From Hymenobacter nitidus (GTDB lineage Bacteria; Bacteroidota; Bacteroidia; Cytophagales; Hymenobacteraceae), in assembly GCF_020447315.1 (NCBI RefSeq), contig NZ_JAJADQ010000007.1, positions 248,001-312,000 of the forward strand: 64,000 nt of DNA, read 5' to 3'. The notes under the pieces were generated by a model. That model made no database searches, was not told the DNA's origin, and saw only the letters and a list, made by a program, of their open reading frames with translations. Shown here in pieces: positions 1 through 8,442 of this stretch (the first letter of the stretch is position 1; each line of letters starts with the position of its first letter). Made by a program: the position numbers and the translations under genes.

Positions 1-1740
1 GCCCCGCAGCTGGTGCAGCTGTGAGAGGCCAAACCGCTCGGCACTTTCGATGACCATTACCGAGGCATTCGGCACGTTTACGCCCACTTCAATAACGGTG
101 GTAGCCACCATAATCTGGGTTTCGCGCTTCACGAAGCGCTGCATCTCGTAGTCTTTCTCCTCAGCCTTCATGCGGCCGTGCACAATGCTGATTTCAAACT
201 CCGGGAAGGCCCGCGCCACGCTCTCGTAGCCGTCGGTGAGGTCTTTATAGTCCAGCGTTTCCGACTCTTCAATCAGCGGGTACACGATATAGACCTGCCG
301 TCCCAGGTTGATCTGGTCGCGGATAAACTGGAATACCTTCAGCCGGTTAGCGTCGTAGCGGTGCACGGTCACAATGGGCTTGCGGCCGGCGGGCAACTCA
401 TCAATAACGGATACATCCAGGTCGCCATACAGCGTCATGGCCAAGGTACGCGGTATGGGTGTGGCCGTCATGACCAGCACGTGCGGAATTACGTGCGGGT
501 TTTTCTGCCACAGCTTCGAGCGTTGGGCCACGCCAAAGCGGTGCTGCTCATCCATAATCGTCAGGCCCAGGTTGCGAAACTGCACCACGTCTTCCAGCAG
601 CGCATGCGTGCCGACCAGCATGTGCATGGTGCCGTCGCGCAGCTGCTCGTGCAGCACGCGCCGCTCCGAGGTGCGGGTGCTGCCCGTGAGCTTGCCCAGC
701 TTGATGCCCAGCTGGTCGGCGTAGGCTTTCAGGCCCACGTAGTGCTGGTCGGCCAGGATTTCGGTGGGCGCCATCAGGCAGCTCTGCGCCCCGTTGTCGG
801 CGGCCATGAGCATGGAGATGAAAGCTACAATGGTTTTGCCCGAGCCCACGTCGCCCTGCAGCAGGCGGTTCATCTGCTTGCCGGCGCAGAAATCCTTGTA
901 AATGTCGTGGATTACCCGCTTCTGGGCACCGGTCAGATCGAAGGTGAGGTGGTTTTTGTAGAAGTCGACCAGCGTGGGTACTTCCTTGAAAATCTGGCCC
1001 GCCAGGGTCACTTTGCGCTGGTCGCGCTGGCGCAGCAGCTTGAGCTGCACGTAAAACAGCTCCTCAAATTTGAGCCGGAACCGGGCCGCCTGCAGCAGTT
1101 CGGTGCTCTGCGGAAAGTGAATCTGCTGGTAGGCTTCGGCCTTGCCCATCAGGTTGTAGTGCCGAATCAGATCGGGCGACAAGGACTCCTGCACGTGGGG
1201 CAGCGCGATTTTGAGCAGGTCGCTCGTCATTCGCGCAATGGCCTTACTATCGATGCGGTGGTAGTTCTTGAGCTTCTCGGTGGTATTGTACACCGGCTGC
1301 AGGTAGCTCTGCCCGGCTTTGGCCTCGGTTACCTCTTCCAGGTCGGGGTGCGCCATCTGGGGCCGGCCGTTGAACACGGTCGGCTTGCCAAAGACGATGT
1401 ACTCCTGGTGGTTCTTAATCACCTTTTCCAGGTAATTCACGCCCTTGAACCACACCAGGTCCAGCTCGGCGCTGCCATCCGAAACCTTAGCGACGATACG
1501 CTTCTTGGGCCCCTCGCCGATAACCTCACGGTTGCGCAATACGCCTTTCACCTGCACGTAAGGAAGGTCCTCGTGCAGGTCAACAATCTGGTAAAACTGC
1601 GTCCGGTCGAGGTAGCGGAAGGGGTAGCGCTGAATCAGGTCGCCGTAGGTGAAGATGTTCAGCTCCTTCTGCAGCAGCGTGGCCCGCTGGGTACCCACGC
1701 CCCGCAGGCTCTCGATTTTGGTATTGAAAAAGCTACTCAT
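1..1740 (-). CDS. recG: ATP-dependent DNA helicase RecG (3' end outside window)
   Basis: RecG unwinds branched DNA and remodels stalled replication forks and recombination intermediates. Translating the minus strand from the ATG at 1740 gives 580 uninterrupted codons running off the window edge. The N-terminal wedge/OB region is followed by a Walker A (GDVGSGKT), the helicase motif DEQHRFG, the motif MTATPIPRT, and the C-terminal helicase motifs IVHGRMK and ATTVIEVGVNVPNA. Full-length RecG is about 700 residues, so roughly the last 120 are missing here. It lies 57 bp downstream of gldD on the same strand. A long open frame on the opposite strand across the same bases is a shadow. The family call is very secure. 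Confidence 0.97.
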   Translation of the reverse strand, partial: MSSFFNTKIESLRGVGTQRATLLQKELNIFTYGDLIQRYPFRYLDRTQFYQIVDLHEDLPYVQVKGVLRNREVIGEGPKKRIVAKVSDGSAELDLVWFKGVNYLEKVIKNHQEYIVFGKPTVFNGRPQMAHPDLEEVTEAKAGQSYLQPVYNTTEKLKNYHRIDSKAIARMTSDLLKIALPHVQESLSPDLIRHYNLMGKAEAYQQIHFPQSTELLQAARFRLKFEELFYVQLKLLRQRDQRKVTLAGQIFKEVPTLVDFYKNHLTFDLTGAQKRVIHDIYKDFCAGKQMNRLLQGDVGSGKTIVAFISMLMAADNGAQSCLMAPTEILADQHYVGLKAYADQLGIKLGKLTGSTRTSERRVLHEQLRDGTMHMLVGTHALLEDVVQFRNLGLTIMDEQHRFGVAQRSKLWQKNPHVIPHVLVMTATPIPRTLAMTLYGDLDVSVIDELPAGRKPIVTVHRYDANRLKVFQFIRDQINLGRQVYIVYPLIEESETLDYKDLTDGYESVARAFPEFEISIVHGRMKAEEKDYEMQRFVKRETQIMVATTVIEVGVNVPNASVMVIESAERFGLSQLHQLRG

Positions 1741-1797
1741 GCAAAAGCTGCCGGCTTGATAAGGCGTCTGTGCCTGCGCGAACAGGCGGCCAGTAAG

Positions 1798-2394
1798 CTA
1801 GCGGAATTTCAGGGTGTTGAGCATATGGACCACGTCCTTCTTCACGTAGTCGATAACCGGCGCCAGCGAGTCGTTGGCCGTAGCCGTGCGGAAATACAGG
1901 GCGCCGCGGAAGAAGTGCGTGGTGCTGTCGGTGGTATAAAACTGAAACTGGCTGGGTACCTCTCCCGACAGCTCAAAAACCGCTGCCCGTAGTCCACTAG
2001 GCGTTTTTATCACGCTCTCATCAATAGCGGAAGCCTTAATCTGGTGCTTGGCCGTGAGCTTGCGCGCATCTTCCAGCAGCTTGTTAAAGTACTTCCTGTC
2101 GTGGTTGATGGGCATGTAAGTAATCTGCACGTTGGCCTGCAGTTTGGGATAATAAATATTGATCCAATGCGGCTGAGCCAGATACGACGAGTCGCGCAGC
2201 ACTTTTGCCTGCCGGGAATACTCAAACGTATAGGGGCGCCCAGCGGCCAACTGCTGGTAGCTGGCCACCGGCAGGTCGATGCGGTTGTAGCCTTTGGGCT
2301 TGGGCGTATAATCGGCGGGTGATGAGCAACTGCTCAGCAGCAGGCCAATGGCCAGAACGGCGCTCAGACCGCGCGAAAGTGAGAATATGGGCAT
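1798..2394 (-). CDS. gldD: gliding motility lipoprotein GldD
   Basis: The 198-residue product begins with a lipoprotein signal ending LLLSSC, so it should be anchored in a membrane through Cys23. The body resembles GldD, a lipoprotein required for gliding and for type IX secretion-linked motility in Flavobacterium johnsoniae; features include the N-terminal YTPKPKGYNRIDLP and a segment YYPKLQANVQITY. The gene lies between ssb and recG, a common Bacteroidota neighbourhood, but the usual partner gldE is not between ssb and gldD here. Its specific biochemical role is not known. Motility of this organism cannot be inferred from this gene alone. Confidence 0.9.
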   Translation of the reverse strand: MPIFSLSRGLSAVLAIGLLLSSCSSPADYTPKPKGYNRIDLPVASYQQLAAGRPYTFEYSRQAKVLRDSSYLAQPHWINIYYPKLQANVQITYMPINHDRKYFNKLLEDARKLTAKHQIKASAIDESVIKTPSGLRAAVFELSGEVPSQFQFYTTDSTTHFFRGALYFRTATANDSLAPVIDYVKKDVVHMLNTLKFR

Positions 2395-2501
2395 TAGGGC
2401 AATGCGGGTTGACTACTCAAAGGTAACCAGAATCAGGTAGGCAGCCAGTGGCAGCAAGAGGGATGAAAAAAGCAGCCTTCCGGACTGCTGTAGCTGAACG
2501 C

Positions 2502-2530
2502 AAAAAGCCCCGGCAATGTGCCAGGGCTTT
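2502..2530 (-). terminator. Rho-independent terminator after ssb
   Basis: On the minus strand an AAAGCCC arm, a short GGCA...TGCC inner stem and a GGGCTTTTTG arm form a hairpin followed by T residues, 20 bp after the ssb stop. It would separate ssb from gldD. Confidence 0.8.
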
Positions 2531-2549
2531 ACACAGCAAGGAAAAGACC

Positions 2550-2984
2550 TTAAAAAGGCAATTGGTCGATTTCGGGTTCCTGCCGGAAGGTTTGGGCTTC
2601 TGCCGGATGTTCGTTACCCTGCTGACCGTTGCTGGCCTGAGTGTCGTTCTGCGGGCGGCCACCCAGCATGGAAATCTCATCGGCCACTATTTCGGTGATG
2701 TAGCGCGTCTGGTTGTCCTTGTCCTGGTACTGGCGGGTGCGCAGCTTACCCTCGACATAGATCTGCTGCCCCTTTTTGAGGTACTTCTCGGCCATTTCGG
2801 CTAAGCCGCGCCAGGCCGTAATATTATGCCATTCGGTCCGCTCCACACGGTTGCCGGATTTGTCTTTGTAGTAGTCATTGGTAGCTAGTGTGAAGTGCGC
2901 TACGCTTGAGCCACCTTCCAAATGACGAACCTCAGGGTCTTTACCCAGATTGCCTACCAGAATTACTTTGTTGATGCCAGCCAT
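2550..2984 (-). CDS. ssb: single-stranded DNA-binding protein
   Basis: The 144-residue protein has the OB-fold SSB signature from its first residues (MAGINKVILVGNLGKDPEVR), the core WHNITAWRGLAEMAEKYLKKG and YVEGKLRTRQYQD, and an acidic C-terminal tip ending EIDQLPF, the partner-docking tail of bacterial SSBs. It coats single-stranded DNA during replication, repair and recombination. Length is normal for the Bacteroidota family. It sits with mutY upstream and gldD/recG downstream on the same strand and has its own terminator. Confidence 0.97.
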   Translation of the reverse strand: MAGINKVILVGNLGKDPEVRHLEGGSSVAHFTLATNDYYKDKSGNRVERTEWHNITAWRGLAEMAEKYLKKGQQIYVEGKLRTRQYQDKDNQTRYITEIVADEISMLGGRPQNDTQASNGQQGNEHPAEAQTFRQEPEIDQLPF

Positions 2985-3079
2985 TGCTTGGTTGTTAAGT
3001 AGTTGAACGTTGTCGATAAAATATATTTACCTCTTATAAAAATAGCTAATGCTGATTATATAACCAAATATTTTAGCTT

Positions 3080-4171
3080 TTATTTCCATGATTTGTCAAT
3101 ATAATTAGCAATTAGTACCGGCTTTGGCAAGTCGTGCGCTTCCTCGGGAGTGAATGGTGCCAAGCCAGAGGCTGCCAAGGCCTCGGGCGGAAGCGGCTGC
3201 GCCAGCCAGACCACGTGAAAACGGGCCTCCACTTTCTGGTGACTAAGCACGTGGCGCAGAGCCAAAACCGGCTCCTCGGCCCTGTCTGTAGCCATCTGCC
3301 CGCCCAGCCTGGATACAGCACCAACCAAGTCAACGGCCGGCAACTCGGCGGCGTCATTTTCCTCCAGCGCGAAATCGTACAAACCTTGCCAGATATCCTT
3401 GGCAGCACGTTTCTTCAAATACAGCGTGTCGCCGTGGCGCAATACTATGTAATGGAGGTAACGGGTGCGGCTGGCTTTGGCTTTGCTCTTCACGGGCAGT
3501 TCCTGCACCATACCGTGCTGAAAGGCATAGCACTGGCTTTGCAAGGGGCAAAACAGGCAGTCCGGCTTTAGGGGCGTGCACTGAATGGCGCCAAACTCCA
3601 TAATAGCCTGGTTGAACTCATCAGGAGCGGCGGCGGGTATCAGCGTGTCGGCTAGGGCCTGAAACTCCTTGCGGGTAGCCGGCACCGCTATATCGGATGC
3701 AATGCCGAACACGCGGGCCAAGACCCGATACACGTTGCCATCCAGCACGGCCACTTTTTCACCGAAGGCAAAGGAAGCAATGGCCGCCGCCGTGTACTGG
3801 CCCACGCCGCGGAGTCTGAGTAATTCGGTATAGGTAGTAGGAAAAACTCCCTGATACTCCCGGACAACCTGCTGGGCCGTGTGGTGCATGTTGCGGGCCC
3901 GGGAATAATAGCCCAGCCCCTGCCAATGGCGCAGCACCTCATCCTCGGGAGCAGCCGCCAGGTCGTGCACCGTGGGGTAAGTCGAGATGAAGTCGAGGTA
4001 GTAGGGCAGGCCCTGCTTCACGCGGGTTTGTTGCAGAATAACTTCCGAAAGCCAAATGACATACGGGTTGCGGGTATGGCGCCAGGGCAGGTCGCGGCGG
4101 TGCCGCGGGTACCATTCCAAGAGTGCCTGGGCAAAATAGGGATGGGCAGGAGCAAGAACGGAAAGATGCAA
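3080..4171 (-). CDS. mutY: A/G-specific adenine glycosylase MutY
   Basis: MutY removes adenine mispaired with 8-oxoguanine. From a TTG at 4171 the product is 363 residues, the usual family length. The catalytic Glu is in SEVILQQTRV (about residue 43), the helix-hairpin-helix is LRGVGQYTAAAI followed by the catalytic Asp in VAVLDGNVYR, the iron-sulfur cluster ligands are the Cys residues of CTPLKPDCLFCPLQSQC, and a NUDIX-like C-terminal domain follows. The frame stays open back to an ATG at 4339, but that extension would overlap the HU promoter and adds non-conserved sequence, so the TTG is preferred. The exact start is uncertain; the identity is not. Confidence 0.93.
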   Translation of the reverse strand: MHLSVLAPAHPYFAQALLEWYPRHRRDLPWRHTRNPYVIWLSEVILQQTRVKQGLPYYLDFISTYPTVHDLAAAPEDEVLRHWQGLGYYSRARNMHHTAQQVVREYQGVFPTTYTELLRLRGVGQYTAAAIASFAFGEKVAVLDGNVYRVLARVFGIASDIAVPATRKEFQALADTLIPAAAPDEFNQAIMEFGAIQCTPLKPDCLFCPLQSQCYAFQHGMVQELPVKSKAKASRTRYLHYIVLRHGDTLYLKKRAAKDIWQGLYDFALEENDAAELPAVDLVGAVSRLGGQMATDRAEEPVLALRHVLSHQKVEARFHVVWLAQPLPPEALAASGLAPFTPEEAHDLPKPVLIANYIDKSWK

Positions 4172-4232
4172 ATGTTTGATATATAGATGTTTGAAGAAGA
4201 AATGGGACGCTAAGTGGATTGCGGAAAAAGTA

Positions 4233-4262
4233 TTGCAAAACCAAAAAAGCAGACTACCTTTG
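4233..4262 (+). promoter_or_regulatory. Bacteroidota-type promoter for the HU gene
   Basis: A TTG at 4233-4235 and TACCTTTG at 4255-4262 are separated by 19 bp, fitting the TTG / TAnnTTTG (-33/-7) consensus of Bacteroidota housekeeping promoters. It leads to an untranslated leader of about 100 nt before the HU start and lies upstream of the mutY start chosen here. Confidence 0.7.
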
Positions 4263-4366
4263 TGGCCCGAATTCTCAAGCGAAAAGCCTACCGGGCAAGG
4301 GCTTACGTTTTGATTCGGGAGTTTTTGCCCAGCATACATTTTTCACACCTTAGTACACATACCAGC

Positions 4367-4672
4367 GTGACTAAAGCAGAAGTAATCGCCGAAATCGCCG
4401 ACAAGACCGGCATTGAGAAGACCGACGTATCGGCTACCGTTGAAGCATTTTTCAAAGTGGTAAAGGATTCGATGGCCGACGGCAACAACATTTACGTGCG
4501 TGGCTTTGGCAGCTTCGTAAACAAAAAGCGGGCAAAGAAAGTCGCTCGTAACATCTCTAAAAACACTTCGATCATCATCGACGAGCACTTCATCCCGAGC
4601 TTCAAGCCCTCGAAGACGTTCATCGGTAAGATCAAAAACAGCAAGAAGATCAAAGAGACGGCTCAGGCCTAA
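4367..4672 (+). CDS. HU family DNA-binding protein
   Basis: From the GTG at 4367 the product is 101 residues, the normal HU size; the frame is open farther upstream but without family sequence. The N-terminal helices (TKAEVIAEIADKTGIEK) and the DNA-binding arm region (RGFGSFVNKKRAKKVARN) are classic HU/IHF features. HU bends and compacts DNA as a nucleoid protein. Residue 1 would be read as fMet from GTG. A promoter at 4233-4262 drives it, and the TPR gene follows after 77 bp. Confidence 0.95.
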   Translation: MTKAEVIAEIADKTGIEKTDVSATVEAFFKVVKDSMADGNNIYVRGFGSFVNKKRAKKVARNISKNTSIIIDEHFIPSFKPSKTFIGKIKNSKKIKETAQA

Positions 4673-4749
4673 TTTTCTTTCTTCGTAACATTGCCGGCCG
4701 AGCCGCCGGGGATTCCAAGTTTGGGAGCCCGGCGGCCTGCTTTTTCCTC

Positions 4750-5646
4750 ATGGCTTCACGTCCTTCCTCGCATCAGCTCCTTATTTTGGCCGTCGCCCTC
4801 GCGCTGGTGGCCGGTCTGTTTCTGCTGCCGAAGGGAATTGTGAAACCCAAGGAGGGTAAAAAGGAGCTGAACCAGCAGGATGCGGCCCGCACGGCCAACC
4901 GTGACAACGGCGCAGCAACTCCCTCTACGTCATCCGTAGAAGGCGGCGCACCCGCCGGTGCTACCCCAGAGCAGCCGCACATGGCGGTAGCTCCGGAGCA
5001 GCGCCGCGAAATTGGAGCCTTGCTGGCTAAGTATTCGGCGGAGCGCGACCCCGCTGCCAAGCTGCGGTTGGCCTCGGATCTGGCGGATAAGTACCGGGCC
5101 GTTGAGAAATTCGACAGCGCCGGCTACTATTTCGAGCAGATTGCTATGGCCCGCCCCGGCGAGCAGACCCTGCAGCGCGCCGCTGATGCCTACTACGAAG
5201 CCTTCAGCTTTGCTACGACAGAAGAGCGCGCCAAGCTGCTAGGTGCCAAAACCAAGGAGCTCTATGAGCGGGTGTTGAAAAACAATCCCGATAACCTCAA
5301 GGCGAAAACCAACCTGGGTATGGCCCTGATGGCCAGCGATAATCCGGTGGCGGGCGTAACTCTGTTGCGCGAAGTGCTGGCCGCTGACCCCAAAAACGAA
5401 GAGGCTATCTATAACCTGGGTATTCTCTCGTTGCGGAGCAATCAGAACGACAAAGCAGTGGAGCGGTTCCGGGAGTTGACGGTGGTAAATCCGGAAAACG
5501 CCAACGGGCAGTTCTACTTGGGCGTATCTTTGGCCCTGACCGGTGCCAAGGAAGATGCCCGCAAGGCCTTTACCAAGGCCAAAAGCTTGAGCACGGACCC
5601 CGGCTTCACGGCCTCGGTGGACGAGCAATTGCAGAAATTGAATTAA
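4750..5646 (+). CDS. membrane-anchored TPR repeat protein
   Basis: The 298-residue protein starts with one hydrophobic segment (LLILAVALALVAGLFLLP, about residues 10-27), then a Ala/Gly/Thr/Pro-rich linker to about residue 80, then helical repeats. Two or three canonical tetratricopeptide units are visible, for example YERVLKNNPDNLKAKTNLGM, LREVLAADPKNEEAIYNLGI and FRELTVVNPENANGQFYLGV. It is probably held in the inner membrane with the TPR domain in the periplasm, acting as a protein-interaction scaffold. It lies between HU and a tiny basic-protein gene, upstream of rng. The specific partner is unknown. Confidence 0.85.
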   Translation: MASRPSSHQLLILAVALALVAGLFLLPKGIVKPKEGKKELNQQDAARTANRDNGAATPSTSSVEGGAPAGATPEQPHMAVAPEQRREIGALLAKYSAERDPAAKLRLASDLADKYRAVEKFDSAGYYFEQIAMARPGEQTLQRAADAYYEAFSFATTEERAKLLGAKTKELYERVLKNNPDNLKAKTNLGMALMASDNPVAGVTLLREVLAADPKNEEAIYNLGILSLRSNQNDKAVERFRELTVVNPENANGQFYLGVSLALTGAKEDARKAFTKAKSLSTDPGFTASVDEQLQKLN

Positions 5647-5674
5647 GTTTTTTTACAACCCTAACCTCATCAAC

Positions 5675-5764
5675 ATGCCCTGCGGTAAAAAGAGAAAGCG
5701 TCATAAGATTGCCACTCACAAGCGGAAGAAGCGTCTGCGCAAGAACCGTCACAAGAAGAAGTAA
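5675..5764 (+). CDS. 29-residue basic protein, AURKAIP1/COX24-like
   Basis: A short frame encodes MPCGKKRKRHKIATHKRKKR followed by LRKNRHKKK. More than half the residues are Lys, Arg or His. Bacteroidota genomes carry near-identical tiny proteins, usually named AURKAIP1/COX24 domain-containing; the same basic segment occurs in a mitochondrial ribosomal small-subunit protein, so a ribosome- or RNA-binding role is a reasonable inference. It starts 28 bp after the TPR gene stop and ends before a hairpin at 5873-5910. The short length is typical for the family, not a truncation. Confidence 0.85.
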   Translation: MPCGKKRKRHKIATHKRKKRLRKNRHKKK

Positions 5765-5872
5765 GCCCTGTTCGGGTTTGCTGGCGGCCGGTTAAACGCT
5801 TTAACCTTAGGCCGTCTATCTCTCACGTAGAGTATCTCGAGAGTGGCTAAAAGTTCGCTTTTCCCGTGGCTA

Positions 5873-5910
5873 AAAAGGGAAGCTGGTGCCTTGCGCACTG
5901 GCTTCCCTTT
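5873..5910. terminator. hairpin between the COX24-like gene and rng
   Basis: AAAGGGAAGC and GCTTCCCTTT form a perfect 10-bp stem around a 17-nt loop. The T run after the stem is short, so it may be a terminator/attenuator for the HU-TPR-COX24 unit rather than a strong terminator. Confidence 0.5.
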
Positions 5911-5970
5911 GACGGTTTCGGGGGATAGGGCTGGGGCTGGTTTCGGTGCTCTCTTAACTTATCTGACCCA

Positions 5971-7581
5971 TTGAGTAACGAATTAGTCATTAATTCTACT
6001 CAGGAAGGAGAACGGATTGCCCTGCTCCAGGATAAGCGGCTCATTGAATACCACTTTGACCGCAACGACACCAACTATTCCGTTGGTGACATCTTCCTGG
6101 GCACGGTCAAGAAAGTTATGCCCGGTCTGAACGCCGCGTTCATTGACATTGGGTATCAAAAAGACGCGTTTCTGCACTACGGCGACCTGGGGGAGAACTT
6201 TCCTTCGCTGCTAAAGTGGAGCAGAGGCGTACAATCGCAGAAAATTACCGTCGGGGCGCTCAAGAACTTCCAGTTCGAAGGGCAGCTCGACAAAGTCGGC
6301 AAGGCCGCCGACGTTTTTAAGAAGGGCCAGCAGCTGCTGGTTCAGATTGTGAAGGAGCCGATTTCCACCAAGGGGCCGCGCTTGTCTATGGATATTTCCA
6401 TGGCGGGCCGCTACTTAGTGCTGGTTCCTTTTTCGAATACGATTAGCGTATCCAAGAAAATCGTCAGCAAGACGGAGCGGGAGCGGCTCAAGCGGCTCAT
6501 TGCCTCTATCAAGCCCGACAATTTTGGCGTGATTATCCGCACCGTGGCCGAAGGCCGGGAGGTGGCTGAGCTCGACCGGGATATGCAGAGCATGACGGCC
6601 AACTGGGAACAGCTCTTCACTGCCTTGCGCACGGCCAAGCCGAACGACAAGGTGCTGGGTGAGCTGGGCCGCACCAGCTCGATGATTCGCGACATGCTCA
6701 ACGAAAGCTTCGACTCCATTACCGTGGATTCGGCGCCGATGTATGAGGAGATGCGCAGTTACCTCCAGAAAATTGCCCCCGACCGGCTCGGCCTGCTCAA
6801 GCTTCACACCGGCAAGGTGAAAGTGTTTGAGCACGTCGGGATTGAAAAGCAGCTTAAGACCCTGTTTGGCAAAACCGTAACGGTACCGGGCGGCGGCTAC
6901 TTGGTGATTGAACACACCGAGGCCCTGCACGTTATCGATGTCAACTCGGGCAACAAGAGCAACCAGGAAAGTGACCAGGAGGCTACGGCTCTCATGATCA
7001 ACATGCTGGCGGCTAAGGAGGTAGCCCGGCAGCTGCGTCTGCGCGACATGGGCGGCATTATCGTCGTCGATTTTATCGACATGAAGAGTGCCGATAGTCG
7101 CAAAAAGGTGGAGGATGCCGTGAAGGACATCATGAAGAACGACAAAGCGCGCTTCACGATTCTGCCTATTACCAAGTTCGGGCTGCTGCAGATTACGCGG
7201 CAGCGCGTGCGCCCCGCCGAGAACATCGTGACCGGTGAAGTGTGCCCCACTTGTGGCGGCACGGGCAAGATTTCGGCCTCTATCCTCGTAACGGACGAAA
7301 TCGACAACAGCATTGAGGACCTGCTGGTTACCCAAAACCAGTCGGGCATCACGCTGTACGTGCACCCCTTCCTGCACGCTTATTACACCAAGGGATTGGT
7401 GTCGAAGCAGATGAAGTGGTATTTGAAGTATTATAAGTGGGTGAAGATCATGAAGGACACTTCATTGGGCCTCACCGACTACCGCATCGAGGATGAGCGG
7501 GGCGAGGAAATCGAATTGCATTCCCCCGCCGCCGCCATGAGCCGCCTCCAGGACCGGGAGGTGGAAGAAATTACTGATTGA
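5971..7581 (+). CDS. rng: ribonuclease G/E family endoribonuclease
   Basis: The 536-residue product is an Rne/Rng family RNase, which cuts single-stranded RNA in rRNA and mRNA processing. It starts at TTG (5971); the following SNELVINSTQEGERIALL is the conserved family N-terminus and no ATG is available nearby. An S1 domain lies at about residues 38-130. The catalytic metal-binding Asp residues are in VIDVNSG (about 323) and VVDFIDM (about 367), and the zinc-link-like motif CPTCGGTGK follows near residue 426. There is no long RNase E-type C-terminal scaffold. It stands alone, ending at a terminator shared with the convergent barrel gene. Confidence 0.95.
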   Translation: MSNELVINSTQEGERIALLQDKRLIEYHFDRNDTNYSVGDIFLGTVKKVMPGLNAAFIDIGYQKDAFLHYGDLGENFPSLLKWSRGVQSQKITVGALKNFQFEGQLDKVGKAADVFKKGQQLLVQIVKEPISTKGPRLSMDISMAGRYLVLVPFSNTISVSKKIVSKTERERLKRLIASIKPDNFGVIIRTVAEGREVAELDRDMQSMTANWEQLFTALRTAKPNDKVLGELGRTSSMIRDMLNESFDSITVDSAPMYEEMRSYLQKIAPDRLGLLKLHTGKVKVFEHVGIEKQLKTLFGKTVTVPGGGYLVIEHTEALHVIDVNSGNKSNQESDQEATALMINMLAAKEVARQLRLRDMGGIIVVDFIDMKSADSRKKVEDAVKDIMKNDKARFTILPITKFGLLQITRQRVRPAENIVTGEVCPTCGGTGKISASILVTDEIDNSIEDLLVTQNQSGITLYVHPFLHAYYTKGLVSKQMKWYLKYYKWVKIMKDTSLGLTDYRIEDERGEEIELHSPAAAMSRLQDREVEEITD

Positions 7582-7614
7582 CGGTTTTTCTGCGAAAACC
7601 TTCCTGATAAGAAG

Positions 7615-7653
7615 AAAGCCCTTGCTACTCGGAATGAGCGGCAAGGGCTTTTT
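7615..7653. terminator. bidirectional terminator between rng and a convergent barrel gene
   Basis: AAAGCCCTTGC and GCAAGGGCTTT pair perfectly around a 15-nt loop, with T residues following on the plus strand and a T-rich run on the minus strand. Confidence 0.85.
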
Positions 7654-7671
7654 CGTGTGGTAAGCTGGTCT

Positions 7672-8358
7672 CTAGAACTTCAGTCCTAAGTCCAGGGCAA
7701 TTTCGTTGTTCTTGAGGTTAACGTCCTTAAAGCCCCGGTCTTTGTCAAAATACTTGTCGATGTTGAGCAGGCCGCGGTGGTAGGAAAGGCCGCCAAACAC
7801 TTTGGTGCTCTGGCCCAGCTGGTATTCGACGCCAGCGCCAAGCAGGGCGGAGGCATCGGGCACGATGAAGTGCTTGGAAGCTTCGGTTTCTTTGCCCGTG
7901 GCATCATCGGTGTAGCGCTTCTCCCCGTTGATGCGGTTGGCAATGGTGCCACCCAGAGTACCGCCCAGCTGGAAATACAGCTTGGTATCAGTGGCAATAT
8001 CGTTGGTGAACAGCTTGACAGTAATTGGCACTTCCAGGTACTGCAGGCCGATTTTCTGCTCTTTGGTAACCATTGTGGTGCTGCCCGGGGCACTCATATC
8101 CAGGTAAGAAATAGTACCGCCCTTTCCGGTAAGCCAGACGCCGGTGCTGAAGGCGTAGTTTTGGCCGAAGAAATAGTCGACCACCAGACCGCCGCCCAGC
8201 GTTACTTTGCTTTTTTCGTTCTGGAATCTATATCCTGTGGGGCCATCGGCGCGCAGGAACGCAATGGAAGGAGACAGTTTCAGGCCGATTTCAACCTGAG
8301 CCGAAGCAGTGCCAGCCGATGCACCCAATACCAACGCTGCGAGAAGCAATTTTTTCAT
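7672..8358 (-). CDS. outer-membrane beta-barrel protein (porin-like)
   Basis: Started at MKKLLLAALVLG (ATG at 8358), the 228-residue protein has a signal peptide cleaved near TASAQ, alternating beta-strand sequence, and a C-terminal strand ending in LDLGLKF, the aromatic terminus recognised by the BAM machinery. It matches the OMP_b-brl_2 type of small barrels abundant in Bacteroidota. An upstream ATG at 8400 would put 14 polar residues before the signal peptide and is disfavoured. Substrate and function are unknown. It is divergent from gldB and convergent with rng. Confidence 0.8.
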   Translation of the reverse strand: MKKLLLAALVLGASAGTASAQVEIGLKLSPSIAFLRADGPTGYRFQNEKSKVTLGGGLVVDYFFGQNYAFSTGVWLTGKGGTISYLDMSAPGSTTMVTKEQKIGLQYLEVPITVKLFTNDIATDTKLYFQLGGTLGGTIANRINGEKRYTDDATGKETEASKHFIVPDASALLGAGVEYQLGQSTKVFGGLSYHRGLLNIDKYFDKDRGFKDVNLKNNEIALDLGLKF

Positions 8359-8442
8359 GAGAATAGGAAAAGAGTCAGGCTTTAGACGAAAGACAGCCAT
8401 GCGGCGTTTCGTTTTGGCTATTTTCGCCCTAAAGATAGAAGC

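Noticed and set aside
178..1992. A 604-codon open frame on the plus strand over recG
   Set aside because: The opposite strand encodes the full set of RecG helicase motifs; the plus frame has low-complexity His/Gln/Val-rich sequence typical of a GC-rich antisense shadow.
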